DNA of 64,000 bases, from assembly GCA_016214895.1 (NCBI GenBank), contig JACRMR010000008.1, forward strand, positions 1-64,000. The letters are read 5' to 3'. Under the pieces are notes generated by a model. The model worked only from the letters and a program-made list of their open reading frames with translations, did no database searches and was not told the DNA's origin. The position numbers were made by a program, and so were the translations under genes. Source of the stretch: a candidate division KSB1 bacterium (GTDB lineage: Bacteria > Electryoneota > RPQS01). This document shows, one piece after another, positions 24,963-34,420 of this stretch; position 1 is the stretch's first letter; every line of letters begins with the position of its first letter.

Positions 24963-26009
24963 GTGACTCCGTCCTATACAACGGCGCAGATCGCCGCGCT
25001 GGTCGGCGGGACGGTGCGCGGGTCGGAAGCGACGGTGATCTCCGGGCTGGCGAAGATCGAGGACGCCGGTCCGCATGATCTGACGTTTCTCAACAACACG
25101 AAGTACCTGCGCTACCTGGAGGCGACGGAAGCCGGCGCCGTGCTGATTGCGCCGGGGATGGCGGACTGCGCCTGCACGCGCATCGAGGTCGCCGATCCCT
25201 ATCACGCGTTTCAGCGGTTGCTGGAGCTGTTCTATCCCCAGCGGCAATGGGTGGCTGCGGGTGTTCATCCGAGCGCGGTGATTGACCCCACGGCGCGGCT
25301 GGAGGCGGATGTGCGCGTGGGCGCGCTCTGCTACGTCGGTCCGGGCACGGTGGTGGGCCGGGGCACCGTGCTCTATCCGCATGTGGTGATCGCCGCCGAC
25401 GTGAACCTCGGGGTGGATTGCCGGATTCACTCGCGGGTGACCATTCGCGAAGGGGTTCAACTGGGCGACCGCGTGGTCGTGCAGGACGGCGCAGTGATTG
25501 GCAGTGACGGCTTTGGCTTCGCGCCCGGCGACAGCGGCTATCAGAAGATTCCGCAGTTGGGCCGCGTGGTGATCGGCGACGATGTCGAGATCGGCGCGAA
25601 CACGACGATTGACCGCGCGACGCTGGGCGAGACCACGATTGGGAGCGGAACGAAGCTGGACAATTTGATTCAGGTTGCTCACAATGTTCGCATCGGCTCG
25701 CACACGGTGATCGCCGCGCAGACCGGTGTGTCCGGTTCGACGCGCATCGGCGACAATTGCCGAATCGGGGGGCAGGTTGGGCTGGTCGGCCACTTGCGCA
25801 TCGGCGACGGCGTGGGCATTGCAGCGCAGTCCGGGGTTGCTTCGGATGTGGCCGATGGCGAGATCGTCGCCGGCAGTCCGTCGCGACCTCACGCATTATG
25901 GAAGCGGATTGAAGCCGCGGTCACGCGGATGCCCGAGTTGATCAGGCGCGTGCGCCGGCTGGAATCTACCTTGACCGACGAACAAACCAACGACCGTACT
26001 AAATCGTGA
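24963..26009 (+). CDS. lpxD: UDP-3-O-acylglucosamine N-acyltransferase
   Basis: A 348-aa enzyme for the third lipid A step, N-acylating UDP-3-O-acyl-GlcN. The N-terminal uridine-binding domain has [26 protein letters not shown]. The left-handed beta-helix follows from about residue 100 with isoleucine-rich hexapeptides ([25 protein letters not shown]). [11 protein letters not shown] holds the conserved region, and [26 protein letters not shown] the catalytic His. The start is GTG 24963, 3 nt after the skp stop. The stop overlaps the start of lpxC-fabZ by 4 nt. Confidence 0.95.
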   Translation: MTPSYTTAQIAALVGGTVRGSEATVISGLAKIEDAGPHDLTFLNNTKYLRYLEATEAGAVLIAPGMADCACTRIEVADPYHAFQRLLELFYPQRQWVAAGVHPSAVIDPTARLEADVRVGALCYVGPGTVVGRGTVLYPHVVIAADVNLGVDCRIHSRVTIREGVQLGDRVVVQDGAVIGSDGFGFAPGDSGYQKIPQLGRVVIGDDVEIGANTTIDRATLGETTIGSGTKLDNLIQVAHNVRIGSHTVIAAQTGVSGSTRIGDNCRIGGQVGLVGHLRIGDGVGIAAQSGVASDVADGEIVAGSPSRPHALWKRIEAAVTRMPELIRRVRRLESTLTDEQTNDRTKS

Positions 26010-27394
26010 GCGAGCAACAGAGAACTATTTCGCGGGAGCGGTCGCTCACGGGGATTGGCCTGCACACAGGACACCCGGTGACACTTACGCTGAAGCCGGC
26101 GGGCATCGGTGAGGGGATTCGGTTTCGGCGGATTGATCTCGGACCCGACGCCGAGATTCCGGCGCTGGTCGATCATGTAGTGGAGATTGCACGAGCCACC
26201 GTGCTCGGGCGCGGCGACGCGCGCGTGCACACGGTTGAGCACGTGCTGGCGGCCGCCCTGGCCAGCGGGGTGGATAATCTCACCGTCGAGTTGACCGCGG
26301 ACGAACCGCCGGCGATGGACGGCAGCGCACAGCCGTTCATGGAGCTGCTGCGCGACGCGGGCATTGTCGAGCAAGAGGCGCCGCGCGAGTACGTTGAGCT
26401 CGAGCAGACCCTGACCTATCACAGCGACCGCGACGGAATCGACATCGTGGTGGTGCCGTCCGCCGAGTTTCGCGCGACGTACATGATCGACTATGTCCAC
26501 GCGTCGATCGGCAACCAGTACACCTCGATGTACACGCTGGAGGAGTTCGGCCGCGAATTTGCGTCGGCGCGGACCTTCTGCCTGCTGTCGGAAACGGAGG
26601 CCCTCAAGGCGCAGGGGCTGATTCTCGGCGGTTCACTGGAGAATGCCGTCGTGTTCGTGGACCGGGAGTATTCACAAGGAGATCTGGACCAGCTCAAGCG
26701 GATGTTTAGGCTGCCGGAAGGGACGAAGCTCGGGACGCGCACGCTGGATGACCGTCCACTGCGTTTTCCGAATGAGCCCGTGCGACACAAGGTCTTGGAT
26801 CTCGTGGGCGATCTGGCCCTGGTCGGCGCGCCGATCAAGGGTCACGTACTGGCGGCCAAGGGCGGACATGCGTCGCATGTGGAAGTCGCGAAGCTGTTGC
26901 GGAAGATCCTGGAGTCCCAGCGCATCGCTCGCAAGTTCGGCGGCAAGACGGGCGCGGGCTACGTCTTCGACTCGGTTGCGATTCAGGCCTTGCTTCCGCA
27001 TAAGTACCCGATGCTGCTGGTCGATCGCATTCTGGAGCTGACTCCGCTTGAGCGCGTGGTTGGGCTTAAGAATGTGACGCGCAATGAGCCGTTCTTCGAC
27101 GGGCACTTTCCCGGGCATCCGGTGATGCCGGGGGTGTTGATTGTGGAGGCGATGGGGCAGACGGGCGGTGTGTTGCTGCTGAACTCGGTGGAGCACCCGG
27201 AGACCAAAGTGGTGTATTTTACGGGCCTGGACAACGTGAAGTTTCGCAAGACCGTGGTGCCGGGAGACCAGATCAAGTTCACGGTGACGATGTCGATGTT
27301 CAGGCGGAATCTCTGCAAGATGCGCGGTGAAGCGCATGTGGACGGAGTGCTGGCCGCGGAAGCGGATATGACGGCGCTCATTGTGGAAAAATAG
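26006..27394 (+). CDS. LpxC-FabZ fusion: UDP-3-O-acyl-GlcNAc deacetylase / 3-hydroxyacyl-ACP dehydratase
   Basis: A 462-aa bifunctional protein. Residues 1 to about 300 are LpxC, the committed zinc-dependent step of lipid [41 protein letters not shown] (zinc His), [10 protein letters not shown], and [17 protein letters not shown] (His near 261 and Asp near 265). From about residue 322 it is FabZ of fatty-acid elongation: [17 protein letters not shown], then [26 protein letters not shown] with the catalytic His and Glu. Both active sites look complete. The fusion is known from Bacteroidota, Chlorobi and relatives, and supports an FCB-type host. GTG 26006 overlaps lpxD. Confidence 0.95.
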   Translation: MSEQQRTISRERSLTGIGLHTGHPVTLTLKPAGIGEGIRFRRIDLGPDAEIPALVDHVVEIARATVLGRGDARVHTVEHVLAAALASGVDNLTVELTADEPPAMDGSAQPFMELLRDAGIVEQEAPREYVELEQTLTYHSDRDGIDIVVVPSAEFRATYMIDYVHASIGNQYTSMYTLEEFGREFASARTFCLLSETEALKAQGLILGGSLENAVVFVDREYSQGDLDQLKRMFRLPEGTKLGTRTLDDRPLRFPNEPVRHKVLDLVGDLALVGAPIKGHVLAAKGGHASHVEVAKLLRKILESQRIARKFGGKTGAGYVFDSVAIQALLPHKYPMLLVDRILELTPLERVVGLKNVTRNEPFFDGHFPGHPVMPGVLIVEAMGQTGGVLLLNSVEHPETKVVYFTGLDNVKFRKTVVPGDQIKFTVTMSMFRRNLCKMRGEAHVDGVLAAEADMTALIVEK

Positions 27395-27406
27395 ACAGGC
27401 ATATCC

Positions 27407-28210
27407 ATGGCCAAAGTACATCCGACCGCAGTGGTATCGCCCCGGGCTGAATTGGCGGACGACGTGATTGTTGAGGCCTTCGCGGTGATTGATGACGACG
27501 TGAAGGTCGGCGCGGCGTGCCGGATTTCAAGTTCGGTGAGATTGCATTCCGGAGTCAGATTAGGTGAGCGCGTCCGGGTCTTTCACGGCGCGGCCTTAGG
27601 TGGGGAGCCGCAGGATCTGAAATACGCGGGGGAACGAACCGAGCTGTTTGTCGGCAACGACACAACCATCCGCGAGTTCTGTACCTTGAATCGCGGAACC
27701 ACGGCGACCGGTCGTACGACGATCGGGAACCACTGCTTGCTGATGGCGTACACTCACGTGGCGCATGACTGCCTGATCGGGAACAACGTGGTCATGGCGA
27801 ACGCGGTGAACCTCGCGGGTCATGTGGAGATCGAGGATTGGGCGATTCTGGGCGGCATGGTGCCTGTTCATCAGTTCGTGCGGATTGGCCGTCATTGCAT
27901 GGTGGGCGGCGGATTGCGCGTGCCGAAAGATGTTCCGCCCTATATTTTGGCCGGGGGGCAGCCCTTGCGCTATTTTGGGTTGAACTCGGTGGGCCTGCGC
28001 CGCCGCGGCTTTTCACAGGAGACCCGCGGCGCGCTGAAGCATGCCTACCGCTTGCTCTTTCAATCCAAAATGAACACGAAGCAGGCGATCGAGAAGATGC
28101 GGGCGGAATGCGGCGACCGCGAGGAAGTGCGGATCGTGCTGGAATTTATCGAAAAATCAAAGCGCGGTCTGCTTCCGGGGAATCGTATTGCACTGGATGA
28201 TGAGGTATGA
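27407..28210 (+). CDS. lpxA: UDP-N-acetylglucosamine acyltransferase
   Basis: A 267-aa enzyme for the first lipid A step, adding an R-3-hydroxyacyl chain to UDP-GlcNAc. It opens with hexapeptide repeats (VHPTAVVSPRAELADDVIVEAF), then GGEPQDLKYAGE, TIREFCTLNRGT, MAYTHVAHDCLIGNNVVMANAVNLAGHVEIED with the catalytic His, and a helical C-terminus with GLRRRGFSQETRGALKHAYRLLF. Together with the upstream genes it gives LpxA, LpxC and LpxD; LpxB and later enzymes are not in the window. Confidence 0.95.
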   Translation: MAKVHPTAVVSPRAELADDVIVEAFAVIDDDVKVGAACRISSSVRLHSGVRLGERVRVFHGAALGGEPQDLKYAGERTELFVGNDTTIREFCTLNRGTTATGRTTIGNHCLLMAYTHVAHDCLIGNNVVMANAVNLAGHVEIEDWAILGGMVPVHQFVRIGRHCMVGGGLRVPKDVPPYILAGGQPLRYFGLNSVGLRRRGFSQETRGALKHAYRLLFQSKMNTKQAIEKMRAECGDREEVRIVLEFIEKSKRGLLPGNRIALDDEV

Positions 28211-28341
28211 TGAACCGATCTTGAAATAGGATCGGAGTATCGACTTCTGCAAGGCAAGGTGGCTTTAGCGCCTTGACAAGCAACACAGACCACGGGCGGA
28301 AGCCCCGTTGCCTGATTCAACGGCTATTCCAAGATAGGTTC

Positions 28342-29082
28342 ATGGAACTCGAAATACGACAGGATCCGGCGGAGTCGGGCTTGCGGTTGATGGAAATCGA
28401 CCGGGAACTGATGGAGCAGTGCTCGCGCGGTGCGATCGGACCGTTGGTGCGATTCTACGAATGGGACTGCCCAACGCTTTCATTGGGCTATCATCAATCG
28501 TCGGATTCGATCGATGAGGAGCGCCGTGCGCGATGGCAAGTGCCGTGTGTGCGTCGTCCGACCGGCGGCGCGGCGGTATTGCACAGCGAGGAACTCACGT
28601 ACGCGATTGTCGTGCGCGGAGACTCCCCCGGCTTCGGCGGACTCGTTCAGCAATATGTGAGTCAGGCCATTGCGGACGGCCTGCGGGCGCTCGGCGTGGA
28701 TGCGCAGGTCGATGAGCGTGGCGAGCCAATGGCGGCGCTGCCGAATCGAACTTCATGCTTTGTCCGGACTTCCCGGTGGGAAGTGACCGCGCGGGGGCGG
28801 AAGATCGTGGGGAGCGCACAGCGCAAGTGGGAAGGCGCGATCTTGCAGCACGGGTCGATTCTTCTGGGCGACGATCACTTGCGGATTGTTGACTTACTGA
28901 GGGTTTCTGATGAGCGGATGCGCGCGGCGCTACGCGAGCGGCTGGCCGCGAAATCGACGTCGGCGGAGGCCGAATTGGGGCGTCCGATCAATCGGGACGA
29001 CGTGCGGCTGGCCCTGACGGAGTCATTCCGTGTGACGTTCCGGAGCTTCTGTGTACCGCAGTTAAGTGGCGCTGAATCGTGA
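28342..29082 (+). CDS. Lipoate-protein ligase A / octanoyltransferase-family protein (BPL_LplA_LipB fold)
   Basis: A 246-aa protein. Marks are VRFYEWDCPTLSLGYHQ, VPCVRRPTGGAAVLHSEELTYAIV (the RRxTGGxAVxH lipoate-binding loop) and ARGRKIVGSAQRKWEGAILQHGSILLG (the K-IxGSAQR lysine loop). These define the LplA/LipM/LipL group that transfers lipoyl or octanoyl groups to E2 and GcvH proteins. LipM-type octanoyltransferases have a catalytic Cys in a different loop; a Cys (SCFVRTSRWEV) near residue 136 precedes the lysine loop, so either activity is possible. ATG 28342 is chosen because it begins the family's first strand; an in-frame TTG at 28273 would add 23 residues. It follows lpxA after about 130 bp in which I see only a weak inverted repeat (28217-28234). 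Confidence 0.85.
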   Translation: MELEIRQDPAESGLRLMEIDRELMEQCSRGAIGPLVRFYEWDCPTLSLGYHQSSDSIDEERRARWQVPCVRRPTGGAAVLHSEELTYAIVVRGDSPGFGGLVQQYVSQAIADGLRALGVDAQVDERGEPMAALPNRTSCFVRTSRWEVTARGRKIVGSAQRKWEGAILQHGSILLGDDHLRIVDLLRVSDERMRAALRERLAAKSTSAEAELGRPINRDDVRLALTESFRVTFRSFCVPQLSGAES

Positions 29083-29095
29083 GTATCATTCAGCC

Positions 29096-30280
29096 GTGAA
29101 GTCGCTGTTGTTACAAGGCGCGACCGGTTCGATTGGTCGGAGCACCCTCGCGGTAGTGCGGGAGAAGAGCAAGCGATTTCGCATTGCCGGGATCGCGGCC
29201 GGCTCGGACTTACGGGGCTTGCTTGAGATTGCGGCGGAATTCCACGTCTCGTCAGTCGCGCTGCACGACGACGCACAGGCGGGTGAGCTGACCGCGGCGG
29301 CGAAACAACTGGGGATCGACCGGGTGTATGTCGGTCCGCGGGCGTTGCAAGAGCAAGTGGCCGCGGAATACTATGACCTGCTCGTGAACGCGGTCATGGG
29401 GGGAGCCGGGTTGCGTACGACCATGTCGGCGTTGGAGCGCGGCAAGTCGGTTGCACTGGCCAATAAAGAAGCTCTGGTCGCCGCCGGGCCGCTGCTGATG
29501 AAGACGGCTCGGGCGCACGGCGCAGCCATCCTGCCCGTGGATTCCGAGCACAGCGCGCTTTATCAATGTTTGCTTGGCGAGCGTGCCGATTCAGTGCGGC
29601 GGCTCTGGCTGACCTCGTCCGGCGGGCCGTTTTGGGGCATGCCGTGGGACTCGCTGGACGACGTTTCCGTCGAACGGGCGTTGGCTCATCCGACCTGGAA
29701 GATGGGACCGAAGATTACGATTGACTCGGCCACGCTGTTCAACAAGGGACTCGAAGTGATCGAGGCGGAACGGCTCTTCGGCGTGGACGCCTCGCGGATT
29801 CGCGTGCTCGTGCACCGGCAGTCGGTCGTGCATTCCATGGTCGAATTCGTGGACGGCAGCTTCAAGGCTCAGCTCAGCGTTCCGGATATGCGGTTACCGA
29901 TCCTATTCGCGCTCACCTACCCGGAGCGGGCAACAAGCGATCTGGTGCGGACCGAGTTCGACCGGTCGTTTTCGCTGACGTTTGAACCGCTGACTAACGA
30001 GCTGTTTCCCTGCTTAGCGCTGGCCTATGCGGCGCTCGCGCAGGGTGGCACCGCGCCGGCGGCGTTATCGGCGGCCGATGAGATCGCCGTGCCGGCATTT
30101 CTGCGGGGCGAGATATCCTTCACAGCCATCGCGCGGGTTATCGAGCGCGTGTTGGCGCGCTGGACCCCGCGGCCGCTTGTTGATTTGGAGACGGTGGAGG
30201 ATGCGGACAGAATGGCGCGTGAAATGGCGACAGAAGAGGTGCAACGAGTGCGGTCAAGAGCGAGTATGAAATGCTGCTGA
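29096..30280 (+). CDS. dxr: 1-deoxy-D-xylulose-5-phosphate reductoisomerase
   Basis: A 394-aa NADPH enzyme of the MEP isoprenoid pathway. LLLQGATGSIGRSTLAVV is the nucleotide loop (usually GSTGSIG, here GATGSIG). LVNAVMGGAGLRTTMSALERGKSVALANKEALV follows, then PVDSEHSALYQCL (metal Asp/Glu), LTSSGGPF, HPTWKMGPKITIDSATLFNKGLEVIEAERLFG and HRQSVVHSMVEFVDGS. GTG 29096 gives the standard start KSLLLQG; an in-frame GTG at 29066 is possible but overlaps lplA. It supplies precursors for UppS in the same region and overlaps rseP by 10 nt, a common dxr-rseP order. Confidence 0.95.
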   Translation: MKSLLLQGATGSIGRSTLAVVREKSKRFRIAGIAAGSDLRGLLEIAAEFHVSSVALHDDAQAGELTAAAKQLGIDRVYVGPRALQEQVAAEYYDLLVNAVMGGAGLRTTMSALERGKSVALANKEALVAAGPLLMKTARAHGAAILPVDSEHSALYQCLLGERADSVRRLWLTSSGGPFWGMPWDSLDDVSVERALAHPTWKMGPKITIDSATLFNKGLEVIEAERLFGVDASRIRVLVHRQSVVHSMVEFVDGSFKAQLSVPDMRLPILFALTYPERATSDLVRTEFDRSFSLTFEPLTNELFPCLALAYAALAQGGTAPAALSAADEIAVPAFLRGEISFTAIARVIERVLARWTPRPLVDLETVEDADRMAREMATEEVQRVRSRASMKCC

Positions 30281-31323
30281 CGGTAGTATCCTTCCTGGTG
30301 GTGATCGGCGTGATTGTGACCTTGCATGAGTTCGGTCACTTTCTGGCCGCACGCCTGAGCGGCATGCGAGTGACGAAGTTCTCAATTGGGTTTCCGCCGA
30401 AGATTTGGTCCCGGAATTTCGGGCAGACCGAGTTCCAGGTTTGCTGGATTCCGTTGGGCGGCTTCGTGCATATCGCGGGCATGGTGGACGAGTCGCTGGA
30501 CGATACGGTCACCGGTGCGCCGGATGAGTTCATGTCGAAAAACCCGCTGCAGAAGATCTTCACGCTCTCCGCGGGTGTGATGATGAACTACCTGACCGCC
30601 TTTGTGCTGATCGCGATTCTGACCGTGTCGGTCGGGGTTCCGGACCCGCAGGGGACGGCGGTCGGCGAAGTGATGGCGGGCATGCCGGCGCTGAAAGCCG
30701 GCGTCGTGAAGGACGACGTGATCGAAACCGTGGAGGGGCGCGCGGTCGGGAGTTGGGAAGACGTCGTGCAGGCGATCACCGCGGCCCGGGACACGGTCAA
30801 CATCGGAATCCGGCGCGCGTCCGGCGAGCACGTCGAGTTCGCGATACCGACGCAGATCATCCCCGGCTCCGATCCGCCGCGCCACGTGGTCGGGATCGCG
30901 CCGAAGGTCGTATTCAGACCGGCCAGTCCCGGCGAAGCGATCTCGCAGGGTGGGCTGTTCTGTTGGCGGACCTCAGTCGGAATCGTGCGGTTTGTGGGCG
31001 ATCTCTTCGGTGGCGCGTCAAGCGTGAAAGACCTGGCCGGGCCGCTGGGGGTCGCGAAGCTGTCGGGCGAGAGCGCGCGGGAGGGCGGCGATGCGTTTCT
31101 GTTCTTTATCGCGTACGTGAGTGTCTCGATCGGCTTCCTGAATATCCTGCCCTTTCCGGTGCTCGACGGAGGACATATCGTCTATGTCATCATTGAATCG
31201 ATTATCCGGCGACCGATTCCGTCCAAGCTAAAGCTCTACATTCAGCAGGCGGGCATGGCCATGCTGCTCATGCTCGTGTTGTTTGTTTCGTATCAGGACT
31301 TATTGCGGATCTTTGCCAACTGA
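30271..31323 (+). CDS. rseP: RseP-type site-2 intramembrane metalloprotease
   Basis: A 350-aa inner-membrane protease. The first transmembrane helix carries the zinc motif H19-EFGH23. LSGMRVTKFSIGFPPKIW follows, a second helix around residues 100-120, then one PDZ domain (about 125-205; GMPALKAGVVKDDVIETVEGRAV). The last helices contain NILPFPVLDGGH, whose Asp is the third zinc ligand. E. coli RseP has two PDZ domains; this protein and many others have one. It cleaves anti-sigma factors in envelope stress signalling. The place next to the bamA-lpx cluster fits that role. No rseA or rpoE is in the window. Confidence 0.94.
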   Translation: MLLTVVSFLVVIGVIVTLHEFGHFLAARLSGMRVTKFSIGFPPKIWSRNFGQTEFQVCWIPLGGFVHIAGMVDESLDDTVTGAPDEFMSKNPLQKIFTLSAGVMMNYLTAFVLIAILTVSVGVPDPQGTAVGEVMAGMPALKAGVVKDDVIETVEGRAVGSWEDVVQAITAARDTVNIGIRRASGEHVEFAIPTQIIPGSDPPRHVVGIAPKVVFRPASPGEAISQGGLFCWRTSVGIVRFVGDLFGGASSVKDLAGPLGVAKLSGESAREGGDAFLFFIAYVSVSIGFLNILPFPVLDGGHIVYVIIESIIRRPIPSKLKLYIQQAGMAMLLMLVLFVSYQDLLRIFAN

Positions 31324-31324
31324 C

Positions 31325-32671
31325 ATGCGAGTTCGGATTATTGCAGCGCTGATTGCCGTGATGGTCGCGATGCTTGGCGCGCGCGCGGCGACGCCGGAGG
31401 AGACGCGCTCTAAGGCGATGGACTTCTACATTCGCGGCACGACGGCGGCGACGAATGAGGACTATTACCGGGCGATCTTCGACTTTCAAGAGGCCCTGCG
31501 GTTTGACTCGCTATCCGCGTTCATCCACGTGGCATTGGCGGAGTCGTATTTGGCGGTGGGAAGCATTGCGCAGGCGGAGGGCGCGCTGGACCGGGCCTTG
31601 GCCCTGGATCCGCGGAATGCTTCCGCGCTGGAAGTGCTCTCCGCGATCTATCGTGGCAGCGATCGCATGGCGCAGGCGCGCGAAGCGCTGGAAACGCTGG
31701 TCGAGCTCGATCCCGCGAGCCGGAACTATTTGCGGCAATTGCTGTCGGTGGAATTAACGCTCAAGCGGTACGACGACGCGGACCGGACGGCCGCGCGGAT
31801 CGTTGGCATCGAAGGGCCGAGCGATCTCTTGCTGCGGCAGGTGACGGCAGTGTATCTGAACGAGCGGGAATACGCGCGCGCGGTACCGTACCTCCGGCAG
31901 CTTCAGGCGCTGGACACAACGGACGCCGGAATCGTTTACACGCTGGGCACGACGCTCCTGCAGCAGGGCGACACCGCTCAAGCGACGGCGCTGATCGATC
32001 GGTCGATTCGCCTGGCGCCTGATAATCCGCGGTTCTGGACGGGCCGTGCCGTAATGATGTTCGATCGCGGCGAGTACGAGCGCGCGCTGGCCCTGGTGGA
32101 CAGCGGGCTGCCCATTACCGGGCCGGACGCGGGGCTTTACAACCTGCGCGGCACGGCGCTGAACCGGCTGGGGCGCAAGCTTGACGCGATCGTCGCGCTG
32201 AAGTTGGCCGTGGCGACGGACACGACCATGTCGGCTCCCTATGGTACGCTCGGGTTGATCTACGACACACTGGACAGCCTGTCGGAGGCGGAGTTTGCCT
32301 ACCGTCGCGCGATCGAGCTATCGGACAGCGCCGCCGTGTATTTGAACAATCTGGCCTACACGTTCGCCGCGCGATTTATGCGGCTTGACGAGGCTCGTGT
32401 GCTCGCGGCGGAGGCATTACGTCGCGATCCGGACAACGCTTCCTACATGGATACGATGGGTTGGATCGAATTCGGGCAGGGTCATCACGACGAGGCGCTG
32501 CGGTGGCTAAAGGATGCGGCCAAGCGGACGCCGGGATCGGCTGAAGTGCTGGAGCACCTCGGCGATGTGTACGCGAAGCGCGGGCAGGAGTCGAAGGCGC
32601 GCGACTACTATGGTCGCGCCCTGCGTCTGGATCCACGAAACGAGCGCTTGCGTGCCAAAGCTACTCCGTAG
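31325..32671 (+). CDS. Secreted tetratricopeptide-repeat protein
   Basis: A 448-aa protein with a signal peptide (residues about 1-24, MLGARAAT) and roughly ten TPR units through its whole length. Examples are DYYRAIFDFQEALRFDSLS, GSIAQAEGALDRALALDPRN, GDTAQATALIDRSIRLAPDN and SKARDYYGRALRLDPRNERL. ATG 31325 is 1 nt after the rseP stop; an in-frame ATG at 31283 would lie within rseP. It overlaps the following lipoprotein gene by 20 nt. TPR proteins paired with lipoproteins often serve outer-membrane assembly or export, but no direct evidence identifies the partner. Confidence 0.85.
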   Translation: MRVRIIAALIAVMVAMLGARAATPEETRSKAMDFYIRGTTAATNEDYYRAIFDFQEALRFDSLSAFIHVALAESYLAVGSIAQAEGALDRALALDPRNASALEVLSAIYRGSDRMAQAREALETLVELDPASRNYLRQLLSVELTLKRYDDADRTAARIVGIEGPSDLLLRQVTAVYLNEREYARAVPYLRQLQALDTTDAGIVYTLGTTLLQQGDTAQATALIDRSIRLAPDNPRFWTGRAVMMFDRGEYERALALVDSGLPITGPDAGLYNLRGTALNRLGRKLDAIVALKLAVATDTTMSAPYGTLGLIYDTLDSLSEAEFAYRRAIELSDSAAVYLNNLAYTFAARFMRLDEARVLAAEALRRDPDNASYMDTMGWIEFGQGHHDEALRWLKDAAKRTPGSAEVLEHLGDVYAKRGQESKARDYYGRALRLDPRNERLRAKATP

Positions 32672-33437
32672 CGCCGCATTGCTGGTGGGCGTGATGCTGC
32701 TGGCGAGTGGCTGCGCCGCGGGATACTATCAGCGGGTGTCCGGTGTGAATGACTGGACCCCGGCGCAGGTGCTGCACCGCACGCTGGACCGCTGGGTCGG
32801 CTGGCGCTCGATGTCGGCGCAGTTCAAGCTCAGAGTGCAAATGGGCGAGACCAAACTCGCGGCGCGGGGTCATCTGATCTACCTCATCGGTGAGCGCATT
32901 GAGTTTGGGTTTCGCAAGCCGTGGGACGAATTTATCGGGACGTTTTACGTGATTCCTGATCGCGCGGTGTACTGGGGGACGAGTCCGATTCCACGGGTTT
33001 ACGGGTTATCCGAGCGGATCGACCTGTCCGAACTGCTGGGCTATCCGTTTCCGGATTGGGATCCGCGCGACTTTCTTCCGTTGGCGGTTAGCGGTCGCAC
33101 GGGCGGCTTGCAGCCGGATAGTGTGTGGGAAACCGGCAGCGGTTACTTTGTGCGGGCTACGTCGGACAGCGTGGTGCATGAGCTGACGATGTCGCTCAAG
33201 CGGGGCATGGTGACGGCGGAAGTCGTGCGGCGCGCGGGGCGGGACCCGCTGTACAAGCGATACGACCGGCAGCGGACGTTGCAGGGGTGGCCGCTGCCGA
33301 CACAGGTGGTTTGCACGGACAGTTTGCGCACATTCACATTAACCTGGGCGTTGACGGGAATCGACCTTGACGCGCAGGAGTACATGCTGGAGGATACGAT
33401 TCAGACGTTTGGCGCACCGACGGGAGGGCGGCGATGA
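32652..33437 (+). CDS. DUF4292-like outer-membrane lipoprotein
   Basis: A 261-aa protein starting at GTG 32652. Residues 1-20 form a lipoprotein signal with lipobox LASG|C21. The mature part has the LolA/LolB-like concave beta pattern: SMSAQFKLRVQMGETKLAARGHLIYLIGERIEFGFRKPW, 'GTFYVIPDRAVYWGTS', VHELTMSLKRGMVTAEVVRR, and a final segment FTLTWALTGIDLDAQEYMLEDT. DUF4292 proteins of FCB bacteria look like this and may carry lipids or lipoproteins (inference from fold resemblance). It overlaps the TPR gene upstream and the glycosyltransferase downstream. Confidence 0.7.
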   Translation: MPKLLRSAALLVGVMLLASGCAAGYYQRVSGVNDWTPAQVLHRTLDRWVGWRSMSAQFKLRVQMGETKLAARGHLIYLIGERIEFGFRKPWDEFIGTFYVIPDRAVYWGTSPIPRVYGLSERIDLSELLGYPFPDWDPRDFLPLAVSGRTGGLQPDSVWETGSGYFVRATSDSVVHELTMSLKRGMVTAEVVRRAGRDPLYKRYDRQRTLQGWPLPTQVVCTDSLRTFTLTWALTGIDLDAQEYMLEDTIQTFGAPTGGRR

Positions 33438-34408
33438 GTGAGGCAGAGCGCCTGGAGCTCAGCGTCGTCGTTCCGCTGTACAACGAGGACGAATCGCTGC
33501 GGGAGTTGCACGCGCAGCTTACGGCCGTGTGTTCCCGGCGGACGGGCGGTTATGAGATCATCTTCGTGGATGATGGGAGTCGGGATCACTCCCTGGACGT
33601 GCTGCGCGAACTCCGCGCCGGGGATCCTCATCTTCGGATCATCTCTTTCCGCCGCAATTTCGGGAAGTCGGCGGCACTGGCCACGGGCTTTCAAGCGGCA
33701 ACGGGCAGGTACGTGATCACGATGGATTCGGACCTGCAGGATGACCCGGCCGAGATACCGGGATTAATCGCGAAGTTGGAGGAAGGCTGGGACCTGGTCT
33801 CCGGCTGGAAGAAAAAGCGCTATGACCCGCTCAGCAAGACAGTGCCGTCGAAGTTTTTCAACTATGTGACGAGCAAGCTGTCCGGGATTCGACTGCACGA
33901 TTTCAACTGCGGACTGAAAGCGTATCGCAAGCCGGTCACGGAAGACATTCCGGTGTACGGGGAGTTGCACCGATTCTTGCCGGTGCTGGCACACAAGATG
34001 GGTTATCGCTGCACGGAGCAGCCGGTGCAGCATCGCGCGCGGAAATACGGGGTGACGAAGTTCGGGATGAGCCGCTTCGTCAACGGCTTCTTTGATCTAT
34101 TGACCGTGCTGTTCATCTCCGGGTTCAACCGCGCACCGCTGCACCTGTTCGGGTCGCTGGGGATGATTTGCGCGCTGACGGGATTTGCGATCAACCTGTA
34201 CCTGACCATCGGCTGGCTGGCGGGGCAGTGGATCGGCAACCGGCCGCTGTTGTTTCTCGGCGTGTTATTGATGGTGATCGGCGTGCAGTTCTTTTCCTTT
34301 GGCTTGATCGCGGAGATGATGGTGAACACCTCCGAGCGGGATCGTACGTACGCGATCAAGTACGATTCGGCGGCCGCCGACGCGCCCGGACCAGCGTCGG
34401 CGCGATAG
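33434..34408 (+). CDS. Family 2 glycosyltransferase with C-terminal membrane helices (polyprenyl-phosphate sugar transferase type)
   Basis: A 324-aa protein. ELSVVVPLYNEDESL opens the GT-A fold, FVDDGSRDHS binds the nucleotide, MDSDLQDDPAEIP holds the DxD-type metal site, and FRRNFGKSAALATGFQ and NCGLKAYRK are typical for dolichyl/undecaprenyl-phosphate sugar synthases (DPM1, ArnC, GtrB). Two transmembrane helices follow (about residues 236-262 and 275-298). It probably loads a sugar onto undecaprenyl phosphate at the inner membrane. The donor sugar cannot be read from the sequence. Confidence 0.88.
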   Translation: MSEAERLELSVVVPLYNEDESLRELHAQLTAVCSRRTGGYEIIFVDDGSRDHSLDVLRELRAGDPHLRIISFRRNFGKSAALATGFQAATGRYVITMDSDLQDDPAEIPGLIAKLEEGWDLVSGWKKKRYDPLSKTVPSKFFNYVTSKLSGIRLHDFNCGLKAYRKPVTEDIPVYGELHRFLPVLAHKMGYRCTEQPVQHRARKYGVTKFGMSRFVNGFFDLLTVLFISGFNRAPLHLFGSLGMICALTGFAINLYLTIGWLAGQWIGNRPLLFLGVLLMVIGVQFFSFGLIAEMMVNTSERDRTYAIKYDSAAADAPGPASAR

Positions 34409-34420
34409 GCGATCTCGGCC

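Noticed and set aside
24045-25892. A 615-codon open frame on the minus strand opposite bamA, skp and lpxD
   Set aside because: It is a compositional shadow in GC-rich DNA. Its product is Arg/His/Gln-rich without domains, and the plus-strand genes are unmistakable.
28217-28234. CCGATC/GATCGG inverted repeat after lpxA as a terminator
   Set aside because: Only six base pairs with an 8-nt loop and no T-run; too weak to call.
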